A DNA stretch of 14,372 nucleotides from Gammaproteobacteria bacterium HGW-Gammaproteobacteria-14 (GTDB lineage Bacteria; Pseudomonadota; Gammaproteobacteria; Pseudomonadales; Alcanivoracaceae), in assembly GCA_002840115.1 (NCBI GenBank), contig PGZG01000024.1:1-14372 (forward strand), in the 5' to 3' direction. The number at the start of each line of letters is the position of its first letter. Positions within the stretch are counted from its first letter, which is position 1. Below the pieces are notes generated by a model, which did no database searches, was not told the DNA's origin, and worked only from the letters and a program-made list of their open reading frames with translations. A program made the position numbers and the translations under genes. Of the stretch, positions 7,987-14,372 are shown piece after piece.

Positions 7987-8030
7987 TATGACTCACCCCC
8001 AGTAATACTCTTAATGAAAAAATACCGGAT

Positions 8031-8059
8031 AAAAAAAGGCGCGCCGTAGCACGCCTTTT
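8031..8059 (-). terminator. Strong intrinsic terminator after the polyglycine lipoprotein gene
   Basis: Read on the minus strand, AAAAGGCGTGC pairs fully (one T-G wobble) with GCGCGCCTTTT around a TACG loop, and the T-run continues to seven bases. It starts 27 nt after the lipoprotein stop and lies before the next gene on the same strand. The A/T-flanked stem could also act weakly in the plus direction, where nothing is expressed. Confidence 0.9.
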
Positions 8060-8085
8060 CCCTACAACACTGCATTGCCTGAGAA

Positions 8086-9012
8086 TTATTGGGCAATTGT
8101 TTCAGCGTTGCCATTGAAGGTTACTGTCATCTCCGAGCAGCTAACAAAAGTTATTTCCAGAACTTCAGAGTCAGAAGAGTCCGTTACAACAATGGAACCG
8201 CTAGAAAAACCACCTGATTCACAGGGGATCAAGCCAGTAGCGACGATATCAATATAACCATGATCACCGTCGAACACTCTGGCTTCCACATCGTAACCGG
8301 ACTCAGCCGAACCACTGAAAGTAGCGTTAGAAATGCGATAGGTGCGGCCGTTGGTTCCAGCGAAATCAGAAATCACCTCACAGCCAATACCAAATCCGGT
8401 ACTGGTAGAACACTTGATTGTCAGGTTATCAATCCGCTGGGTTTCACCGTTGGAGCGTACAACAAAATTTCGGTAGCGATAAAACGAAAAATCGCCTTTT
8501 TCTTCGTAGTCGAAGGTGCCATTAAAAACCACACGCTCCCCAGCGGATCCCTCACAGAAATCACGGTAATTGATAGTGAAATCAGTCCCGGTCGCATTGC
8601 TCTCAAAAACGGCCTTGCCACCACAGCTACCTTCAATATCAACCTTTGCACCGACGGCAAAACTAACTCCATCTGCGACGGAGGCGGCCAGACGCTCACT
8701 GACGCTCTGTACCAGCGCCTGATTTTCCGATGACAGGCCTCCAGTGGCCACAACACCCGTGGGCAAATCGGCATCACCTTGAGAAATAGTGGCGGAGCTT
8801 CCCTGTGGGGCTGCAACCGCCAGATCCTCTTTATTGGATTCATTCACTGATGCAGCTGTCGTCTTTCCTTTGTACTCAGTGACATCATCACCGCCGCCGC
8901 CACCACCACCGCAGGCGGTCAAAGCTCCCATTAGGAACAGGGATCCTAGCCAGGCAGATATAGTACGCCCGCTAAAAAACTGTGACGAAGTTCCGAATTT
9001 TGACGTGCTCAT
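8086..9012 (-). CDS. Polyglycine, cysteine-rich lipoprotein, unrecognised
   Basis: This is a 308-residue predicted lipoprotein. The signal peptide (SAWLGSLFLMGALTAC) ends in lipobox LTAC with Cys34. Seven glycines follow directly and then two aspartates at positions +8 and +9, a tether common in marine gammaproteobacterial lipoproteins. A low-complexity Ser/Ala/Thr/Asn linker runs to about residue 95, then a probable beta-rich domain. That domain holds six cysteines (in GSCGG, DFCEG, IKCST, IGCEV, IPCES and VSCSE), enough for three disulfides. The ATG has a good AAGGAGG site. It is divergent from the AraC regulator and upstream of the outer-membrane protein gene, with a terminator between. 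I do not recognise the domain. The Gly codons are GGT/GGC triplet repeats, so tract length may vary without frameshift. Confidence 0.85.
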   Translation of the reverse strand: MSTSKFGTSSQFFSGRTISAWLGSLFLMGALTACGGGGGGGDDVTEYKGKTTAASVNESNKEDLAVAAPQGSSATISQGDADLPTGVVATGGLSSENQALVQSVSERLAASVADGVSFAVGAKVDIEGSCGGKAVFESNATGTDFTINYRDFCEGSAGERVVFNGTFDYEEKGDFSFYRYRNFVVRSNGETQRIDNLTIKCSTSTGFGIGCEVISDFAGTNGRTYRISNATFSGSAESGYDVEARVFDGDHGYIDIVATGLIPCESGGFSSGSIVVTDSSDSEVLEITFVSCSEMTVTFNGNAETIAQ

Positions 9013-9222
9013 GCAACCCTCCTTGGGTTTTTCTGTTTACAGATATCGGCTTAATCTGCACACACCGACGTTTCTGAATCACTCAGACCTATGAAGGCTA
9101 CATCTATATCAATAGTCTCGCAAACGCTCGTATACCAGTAAGGCAAAGGCAACAACAAGCCTGTGCTTTTAGTCAGCCAAACTACCCAGCCCCATCGTTT
9201 ATGGTTAATGTCATAGCATGGC
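9013..9222. promoter_or_regulatory. Divergent intergenic region between lipoprotein and AraC regulator
   Basis: This 210-nt AT-richer gap must hold the promoters of both divergent genes. The lipoprotein ribosome binding site AAGGAGG lies at about 9017-9023 on the minus strand. Several -10-like words are present (for example TATGGT at 9200-9205, and TATAGA on the minus strand near 9100-9110), but none has a well-spaced -35. A GCATGGCATGG duplication marks the regulator start. I see no convincing operator. Confidence 0.35.
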
Positions 9223-10290
9223 ATGGCTTACGAGAACAACAAAACCTGTACGGACACCACCATGACGGAACTTGGCACAATCTCGGGGGCGGCACTCAAC
9301 CAGTATCTGGTCAGTGCCCGCGCCGCAGGCATTGACCCGTCACCGGGGCTCTCTCAGGCCGACATCCCTACGGCGCTGGCAGACGATCCGGAAGCACGGA
9401 TCAGCGGTGAGCGGTTTGAAACCCTGCTGGCCTGGTTAATTGCTGAATCCAGGGACCCCCTGTTTGGCCTGCACACTTCACAGTTTGTCCAACCCGGCTC
9501 CTACAGCGTGATGGGTTATATCGCCATGAGCGCCTCCACCATTTTCGAGGCGCTGTCAAAAGTCGCTCTGTACGAAAAACTGGTAGGCGATATGGGCATT
9601 ACCGAAACAGTGATGCGGGACCATCTGGTGGAGGTACGCTGGATCTGCCGTCACCAGCGCCAGCCGGTTCGGCGACACCTGATTGAGAATGTGCTTGGCT
9701 CCTGGGTGCTATACACCCGCTGGCTGGCAGATAACCCGGCACTTAATCCGGAGCTGGTACTACTGGAACATGCGCCACCAGAAAACCGCAAGGCACTGGA
9801 AGATTACCGCCGAGTCTTTGGCTGTGAGGTTCGCTTTAATCAGCCCTTCTCAGCGTTAATATCTCATCCTGACGTGCTCCAGCACCGCCTGCGCCAACCG
9901 GACCCGCAGCTGCACTCAACTCTGGAAGCTCATGCGGCACGAAAACTACAGTCCCTGGGTATTGAAACCACGCTGACGCAAAAGGTGCGCAACCGGATAC
10001 TCGCCTCCCTTGGCGAGCGGCTACCACGCAAAGAACAAGTGGCCGAAGACCTTGGTTTAAACGTCCGCACGCTGCATCGGCGTCTACAAGACGAGAACAC
10101 CAGCTGGCAGGATATTCTCGATAACCTGCGCCAAGAGCTGGCACGCACTTATCTGAAGGATACGACCATGGCCCAGACAGAAATCGCTGAACGACTAGGG
10201 TACTCGGACATCCGCTCGTTCCAGCGTGGCTTTAAACGCCATCATGGCAGCACCCCAGGGGAGTATCGGGATACGAATAAAACCCTATAA
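9223..10290 (+). CDS. AraC-family transcriptional regulator, OruR/ArgR-like
   Basis: This cytosolic DNA-binding regulator has 355 residues from the first ATG. The first 200 or so residues resemble the long N-terminal ligand-binding domain of AraC proteins such as OruR and MmsR: ISGERFETLLAWLIAESRDP, FGLHTSQFVQPGSYSVMGY and the ALSKVALYEKLV segment. The C-terminal 95 residues form the double helix-turn-helix: first QVAEDLGLNVRTLHRRL, second EIAERLGYSDIRSFQRGFKRH, then the signature GSTPGEYR. A second ATG at 9262 (MTELGTISG) aligns better with family N-termini; neither start has a clear ribosome binding site. The ligand and targets cannot be read from sequence. Divergence from the lipoprotein gene and the patatin gene downstream make those two natural candidate targets, by inference only. 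Confidence 0.9.
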   Translation: MAYENNKTCTDTTMTELGTISGAALNQYLVSARAAGIDPSPGLSQADIPTALADDPEARISGERFETLLAWLIAESRDPLFGLHTSQFVQPGSYSVMGYIAMSASTIFEALSKVALYEKLVGDMGITETVMRDHLVEVRWICRHQRQPVRRHLIENVLGSWVLYTRWLADNPALNPELVLLEHAPPENRKALEDYRRVFGCEVRFNQPFSALISHPDVLQHRLRQPDPQLHSTLEAHAARKLQSLGIETTLTQKVRNRILASLGERLPRKEQVAEDLGLNVRTLHRRLQDENTSWQDILDNLRQELARTYLKDTTMAQTEIAERLGYSDIRSFQRGFKRHHGSTPGEYRDTNKTL

Positions 10291-10296
10291 CCAATA

Positions 10297-10318
10297 GCGC
10301 TTTGTCAGACAAAAGTGC
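10297..10318 (+). promoter_or_regulatory. Palindrome between AraC and patatin genes
   Basis: TTTGTCAGACAAA (10301-10313) is a perfect odd-length palindrome. It is extended by GCGC on the left and AGTGC on the right into an imperfect inverted repeat with one bulged base. No T-run follows, so it is a poor terminator. It lies 22 nt upstream of the candidate -10 at 10341, which suits an operator. It could bind the adjacent regulator or an unrelated dimeric repressor. Confidence 0.35.
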
Positions 10319-10339
10319 ATAGGCTCAACCCATGAGTCG

Positions 10340-10346
10340 CTATACT
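10340..10346 (+). promoter_or_regulatory. Candidate stationary-phase-type -10 for the patatin gene
   Basis: CTATACT matches the -10 core favoured by sigma-S holoenzyme, with the C just upstream of TATACT. No -35 is seen at the normal distance, which that sigma factor tolerates. The next gene starts 33 nt downstream. Prediction by eye only. Confidence 0.35.
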
Positions 10347-10378
10347 CGGGGCACCTCCGTAGTAGCAGAGTCAACCCT

Positions 10379-11836
10379 ATGAAGCGCGCCCTTCGACAAC
10401 TCGAAAAAGCCATTGATCATGCCAGCTCCTATGAGGAGTGGCGGGAGGCCAGCACCGAACATGATCGCCTCTCTGGTGCCGCACAATGGCAGGAGCTGGA
10501 TCGCTCGCCTTTTTATGATTACGAGTTGATCCGTAACCGGCTTGCCCAGATCCGCCAGGCCCGCGAACGGAACGATGTTAATAAGCTTGTATTTCACCTG
10601 CATGAAGGACTGCACGGCAATCTCGGTAATATTTCCAATGCCGCCCTGTACAGCCATGCCAAAGTAGGCACCAAACGGCTGATTGAGCGTTATCTGGCAG
10701 AAGTGACCACCGCACTGAACTATCTTTGCGACAACGAGTTTCCTGGCTTCACCTTTAAGGAAAAACTGGATTTCTTCCAAACCACCGGTCAGGCCTTCGG
10801 TCAAAGCTGCCTGATGCTATCCGGCGGCGCCGCGCTGGGGCTATTCCATATCGGTGTCTCGAAGGCTCTCTGGGAACAAGGACTATTACCATCGGTGATC
10901 TCCGGATCCAGCGCCGGCTCTATTATCGCCTCTGTGGTCGGCACCCATGACGACAGTGAGATTGCCCGCAAACTACAGCCAGAAAATATCTACCTGGAAG
11001 CATTTAAAGTCGTTGGCTGGGGGGGGTTATTGCGGGGTAAACCGGTGCTTGATGGTAATTATCTGGAGGCCTGCCTCGAAGAGAATATCCTCGATTTGAC
11101 CTTTGAGGAGGCCTATCGGCGGACCGGCCGCGAAATCAATATCACGGTGAGCCCCTATGATCGGCATCAGCATGCTCGCTTGCTTAACTGGCGCACATCT
11201 CCGAATGTCCTGATTCGCAAGGCATCGCTGGCATCTTGTGCCATTCCAGGCATTTATCCACCGGTGACTCTGTGGGCGAAGAATATTGATGGTGAGAAAG
11301 TACCTTATATTCCAAGCCGCAAGTGGGTGGATGGCTCCATCAAAGATGACCTGCCGATCCATCGGTTGGCTCGCCTTTACGGTGTTAACCACTCCATCGT
11401 TAGCCAGACCAACCCCCACGTCGTACCATTTTTAGCCCGTAAAGGCGGTGGTCGGCCTGTGCCCGCCATGGGCAACCTTGCGTTACGCAATATCACCATG
11501 AATGCGCGTTTCGTGCTCAATTTGGCTCAACGGCAAGTACGCTCCAATGACTTTGGTCTGATCCTCGATAAGGCAGAATCCATCCTCAAGCAAAAATACT
11601 TTGGGGATATCAATCTTATTCCACCCCGCCGGGCCCGCAACCTTTTGAAAGTACTTAGTAATCCCACCGTCGCAGACGTCAGCGAGTTCATCAGCACCGG
11701 CGAAAAAAGCACTTGGCCAAAAATGGAAATGATTCGCAACACCACCGCTATCAGTCGAACATTCCATAACTGTCTCCAGCGTCTGGACCGAATCGAAACA
11801 GAGAAGCTTCGGCACCTGAAGCTGGTCAGTCCCTAG
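10379..11836 (+). CDS. DUF3336-containing patatin-like lipase
   Basis: This 485-residue protein lacks a signal peptide or clear membrane helix, so it is probably cytosolic or peripherally membrane-bound. The N-terminal 140 residues (EEWREASTEHDRLSG to TFKEKLDFFQTTGQAF) match the DUF3336 region found before the patatin core in yeast TGL3/4/5 and plant SDP1 triacylglycerol lipases. The patatin core has the oxyanion motif SGGAALG (148-154), the G-S-S-A-G nucleophile elbow with Ser178, and the catalytic Asp318 in DGS. The Ser-Asp dyad is therefore intact and lipid acyl hydrolase activity is expected; the substrate is unknown. The start ATG lacks a good ribosome binding site. It follows the AraC gene by 88 nt, with a palindrome and a possible promoter between them. 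Confidence 0.92.
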   Translation: MKRALRQLEKAIDHASSYEEWREASTEHDRLSGAAQWQELDRSPFYDYELIRNRLAQIRQARERNDVNKLVFHLHEGLHGNLGNISNAALYSHAKVGTKRLIERYLAEVTTALNYLCDNEFPGFTFKEKLDFFQTTGQAFGQSCLMLSGGAALGLFHIGVSKALWEQGLLPSVISGSSAGSIIASVVGTHDDSEIARKLQPENIYLEAFKVVGWGGLLRGKPVLDGNYLEACLEENILDLTFEEAYRRTGREINITVSPYDRHQHARLLNWRTSPNVLIRKASLASCAIPGIYPPVTLWAKNIDGEKVPYIPSRKWVDGSIKDDLPIHRLARLYGVNHSIVSQTNPHVVPFLARKGGGRPVPAMGNLALRNITMNARFVLNLAQRQVRSNDFGLILDKAESILKQKYFGDINLIPPRRARNLLKVLSNPTVADVSEFISTGEKSTWPKMEMIRNTTAISRTFHNCLQRLDRIETEKLRHLKLVSP

Positions 11837-12340
11837 CCCAAACGACATAACTGCCGTTCATCAGGACCGCTTGCCTACGCCGAGGATGAGGCATAGGATA
11901 CGAATATTGTCCTAGTTGAGAAACATGCCTTCCAGGCAGTGTCTACCAGGACACAGAATTAATGGACTTGCGGGCTTACACTCCGCGCGCGGTGCGTGGC
12001 TTGCAATATCTTGCAATGAGCACGGAATGGGCACGGGACGCCCACCACTGTATTTGCGTCCCGCCCACACCACACATGGTGAGGCTATGGCATTGACCAG
12101 TGTCGCAACAGGCAAGTCCACCCTCCACCCCGAATCTGCTTGGGCATCTCGAGCACAGCACAACAGGCGGGGTATAGTTTCTTTAAGCCCTTTCCCCCAC
12201 CCGTCGGCTCATATCTGCATTTTATTGAAGACATGGCGGCCACCCTCCACAATAGGGATGGCACTGTTGAAGCCGCTACAGGCTCCGATACAAGCTATTA
12301 ACCGCTCTCTGTTTGTCTGGTCCAGGGAGGACCCGCTCCG
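11837..12340. other. 504-nt gene-free gap
   Basis: No credible gene is seen in any frame. Open frames at 11916-12347 (plus) and 11912-12163 (minus) have odd compositions rich in Arg, Pro, His, Cys and Ser and no recognisable start context. The left and centre (11863-12120) hold nested inverted repeats, described separately. The right part has a possible -10 TATAGT at 12173-12178 in a GGTATAGTTT context without a -35, a pyrimidine-rich stretch, and the kinase ribosome binding site AGGGAGG at 12324-12330. No terminator is evident just after the patatin stop. Confidence 0.6.
11863..12120. ncRNA. Candidate structured RNA, strand undetermined
   Basis: TGGACTTGC (11963-11971) is the exact reverse complement of GCAAGTCCA (12112-12120) and would close a multibranch fold. 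Three hairpins lie inside. The first, 11992-12023, has GTGC/GCAC outside TTGCAA-TATC-TTGCAA. The second, 12029-12066, has GGG/CCC, then a two-base bulge, then CGGGACGC/GCGTCCCG with a 14-nt loop. The third, 12068-12081, is CACCA-CACA-TGGTG. CACTG in the second loop (12046-12050) can pair with CAGTG at 12098-12102 as a pseudoknot. Upstream are AGGAC/GTCCT (11863-11867/11909-11913) around TGCCT/AGGCA (11872-11876/11889-11893), then two adjacent hairpins, TGCCT-TCC-AGGCA (11926-11938) and GTGTC-TACCAG-GACAC (11939-11954). It matches no RNA family I know. Short stems occur by chance, so this is a hypothesis. Confidence 0.3.
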
Positions 12341-14372
12341 ATGCTAAAACGACTTCGCCAATATCACACTGACAACCCTCTGGCATTTCGCCTGATGGGG
12401 GCCATTTTATTAGTCAGCTCGGTGATCACGCTGGTCGCAATTTTGCTGTTGCTTTCCCGGGAGTTCGATAAGGGTCTGTCGGACATGGAGCGCAATCTGG
12501 AACAGGTGGAGCTTACTGCGTTACCGGGTATTACTCGCAGTCTTTGGAACTTTGATGAAGAACAGCTCCGGGTACAGTTAGAAGCCTTGCTACGATTACC
12601 GGAGGTCAGCGGCACAGAAGTACAATGGCAAGACTGGAACGGCCAAACCCGAAGCCTGCTGGTGGGCACAGAACGCGGCGGTCTGGATTCACAAAGCACC
12701 AATAGTTACCCGATTGTCTATCGTCGTCGCGATGGCAGCGCCGAAGAGCTCGGTACATTGCATATTCAGTTAAGCCGGGACGCCCTGTATCAACGAGTCG
12801 GCGAGCACGCCTTGTTTATCACTCTGTTTCAGACCATAAAAACCCTGATTATCGCCATCGTCATCATCCTGCTAATGCGTCATATGCTGGGAAGACATCT
12901 GCGTGCCATTGCCGGCTACGCTCGGGATATGTCCATCGCCCGGTTACACCACCCATTAAAACTGCCTCGCTCTACGGAGCAACGCGATGAACTTCAGGAC
13001 ATTGCCGACGCGATCAACGAAATGCGGGAAAGTCTGCGCGACGACATTGTTCGCCGTGAGCAAACCGAGCAAGCCTTGCAACAGGAGCGCGAGCGCAGTC
13101 AGCAGCAAGAGGAGCAGCGTATTCGCGCAGAAAGCGCCAATCAGGCGAAGAGTGAATTTCTCGCCACTATGAGCCATGAAATTCGCACCCCCATGAACGG
13201 CATTATTGGTGTACTCGACCTACTGGCAAACAGTGAGCTTAATGAACGTCAACACCACTATGTAGAGTTGATGCAACACTCCGGTGATAATTTGCTCGCG
13301 GTGCTTAACGACATTCTGGATTTTTCCAAGATTGAAGCCGGCCAACTGCAGCTGGAATCGACCCCGGTAGACATTCAAACCCTTGCTGAAGATGCCGTCA
13401 GCGCCTTTGCGGGTGTTGCTCGGCAGCAGTCTCTCGAACTGATTATGGATGTCACCGTTAACGAATATCGTTGGGTATTCGGCGATCCAGTGCGGCTTCG
13501 TCAAATCCTTCTGAACCTGATTAACAATGCCATGAAGTTCACCCGCGAAGGCCATGTGGTGGTGCGTGTTAGCGAACAACAGCTCAATAGCGGCCAACGC
13601 GGTTTGCACATTGAAGTGCGCGATAGCGGCATTGGTGTTTCTGAAGACCAGCAACAACGGATCTTTGATGTCTTTACTCAGGCGGATCAAAGCACTTCGC
13701 GGCGTTTTGGCGGTACCGGGCTCGGACTGGCAGTCTGTCGCCGTTTGACGGAACTGATGTCCGGAGAAATTGGTGTCATCAGCACACCCGGTGAAGGTTC
13801 CTGCTTTTGGGTTGACCTCCCCCTGACCCGCTACAACGAAGGCCTTGCTGATGAAACACCCGCAACACCCCATTCTGTGCTGGTGCTAAGCCGCTCAGAG
13901 CATGAACTCAGGGCGCTGCGCCATATGCTGGAACATGCCGGCGCCTCCGTATCCTCCGGTGCCGACTTATCCCATATTGAGCTGGCGGAACGCTTTGACC
14001 TTATTTTAATTGATAACCTGCTAGTACAGCAGGCAGACAGCGCCAGCCGTCAACGCCTGAACCGCTGGAGCGATCGTATTACTCTGCTATCCGGCATTGA
14101 CCAGACATCCGACAGCTTTGCCATTATCAACAAGCCCGTCACCCCCTCCGCACTGGGCCGCTTTCTTAACCACCATGCCATGGGGCAGCAACCCGCACCG
14201 GAAAACCACGTCAGCGAACACAGTCGCTTTGACCATGTCAGCGTGCTGGTAGCCGAAGATAACGACGTTAACCGCGATGTGATCCGTGCCATTCTGGGCG
14301 CCCTGCGCATCCAGCCGGTATTATGCCGCAATGGCGAGGAAGCCACGGCTGCCTATCGTGCCGCCGGTGGCG
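12341..14372 (+). CDS. Hybrid sensor histidine kinase/response regulator (3' end outside window)
   Basis: The first 677 codons of a membrane-bound hybrid kinase are present. Order: TM1 (about 16-38); a periplasmic sensor of about 115 residues opening with an SLWNFDEEQLRVQLEALL segment; TM2 (about 158-182); a HAMP-like region and a Gln/Glu-rich coiled coil (about 235-270); HisKA with phospho-acceptor His279 in SHEIRTP; HATPase with N-box Asn396, DSGIG (428-432) and GTGLGL (458-463). Next comes a degenerate receiver (about 511-608) that keeps Asp558 in LILIDN and Lys598 in INKP but has SRSE where the acidic pair should be. A canonical receiver begins at about 634 with Glu639-Asp640 in VLVAEDNDVNRD, and is cut by the window end. 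An Hpt domain may follow, as in BarA-like proteins. GGAGG lies ten bases before the ATG, a long spacing. The signal sensed is unknown. Confidence 0.95.
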   Translation, partial: MLKRLRQYHTDNPLAFRLMGAILLVSSVITLVAILLLLSREFDKGLSDMERNLEQVELTALPGITRSLWNFDEEQLRVQLEALLRLPEVSGTEVQWQDWNGQTRSLLVGTERGGLDSQSTNSYPIVYRRRDGSAEELGTLHIQLSRDALYQRVGEHALFITLFQTIKTLIIAIVIILLMRHMLGRHLRAIAGYARDMSIARLHHPLKLPRSTEQRDELQDIADAINEMRESLRDDIVRREQTEQALQQERERSQQQEEQRIRAESANQAKSEFLATMSHEIRTPMNGIIGVLDLLANSELNERQHHYVELMQHSGDNLLAVLNDILDFSKIEAGQLQLESTPVDIQTLAEDAVSAFAGVARQQSLELIMDVTVNEYRWVFGDPVRLRQILLNLINNAMKFTREGHVVVRVSEQQLNSGQRGLHIEVRDSGIGVSEDQQQRIFDVFTQADQSTSRRFGGTGLGLAVCRRLTELMSGEIGVISTPGEGSCFWVDLPLTRYNEGLADETPATPHSVLVLSRSEHELRALRHMLEHAGASVSSGADLSHIELAERFDLILIDNLLVQQADSASRQRLNRWSDRITLLSGIDQTSDSFAIINKPVTPSALGRFLNHHAMGQQPAPENHVSEHSRFDHVSVLVAEDNDVNRDVIRAILGALRIQPVLCRNGEEATAAYRAAGG

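Noticed and set aside
11983..11992. CCGCGCGCGG palindrome
   Set aside because: Simple alternating GC sequence; it competes with the adjacent hairpin and has no independent support as a site.
11912..12163. Minus-strand frame in the gene-free gap, and its plus-strand counterpart at 11916-12347
   Set aside because: Compositions are odd, starts lack ribosome binding sites, and the frames run through the inverted repeats; no resemblance to a known protein or transposase remnant.
1..14372. CRISPR arrays, tRNA or rRNA genes, insertion sequences, integrase or attachment sites
   Set aside because: Looked for regularly spaced repeats, tRNA T-loop signatures, transposase motifs and terminal inverted repeats; none found.

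Overview
The window looks like an ordinary chromosomal segment of a free-living gammaproteobacterium with moderate GC content. The evidence is the conserved neighbourhood hda - DUF2066 - purM - purN - DUF3108, followed by dcd and an Mrp/ApbC ATPase. This resembles the Pseudomonas/Cellvibrio/Spongiibacter-like branch, but I cannot name the genus from sequence alone. I see no insertion sequence, integrase, CRISPR array, tRNA or rRNA.

Layout. (1) Positions 1-1137, minus strand: the start of hda, preceded in its operon by a DUF2066 exported protein. (2) Positions 1370-4506, plus strand: a tightly packed run of purM, purN and two tandem paralogous DUF3108-type exported proteins, with overlapping stops and starts throughout. 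(3) Positions 4487-6212, minus strand: mrp/apbC followed by dcd, converging on the DUF3108 pair with a 20-nt overlap. (4) Positions 6462-7172, plus strand: a SIMPL-domain (DUF541) lipoprotein whose terminator lies inside the 3' end of the convergent neighbour. (5) Positions 7201-9012, minus strand: a polyglycine, cysteine-rich lipoprotein, a strong terminator, and a probable small beta-barrel outer-membrane protein; I recognise neither protein. (6) Positions 9223-11836, plus strand: an AraC-family regulator of the OruR/ArgR type and a DUF3336 patatin-like lipase, separated by a short palindrome and a stationary-phase-like -10 element. (7) Positions 11837-12340: a 504-nt gene-free gap rich in nested inverted repeats. 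(8) From 12341 to the window end, plus strand: a membrane hybrid sensor histidine kinase with a degenerate internal receiver and the start of a second, canonical receiver.

How the genes work together. purM and purN supply consecutive or near-consecutive steps of de novo purine synthesis. dcd feeds dUTP/dTTP synthesis. Hda controls DnaA after initiation, so the left half is nucleotide and replication housekeeping with cell-envelope passengers. The right half is envelope- and signal-oriented: lipoproteins, an outer-membrane protein, a lipase, an AraC regulator and a hybrid kinase.

The most interesting unexplained signal is the gene-free stretch around 11863-12120. There a 9-bp inverted repeat encloses three separate hairpins and a possible pseudoknot, next to several smaller hairpins, with a modest excess of GGA motifs. 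It is a candidate structured RNA, but only folding, covariation and expression data could establish that. All gene identifications come from motifs read by eye; no database search was run.
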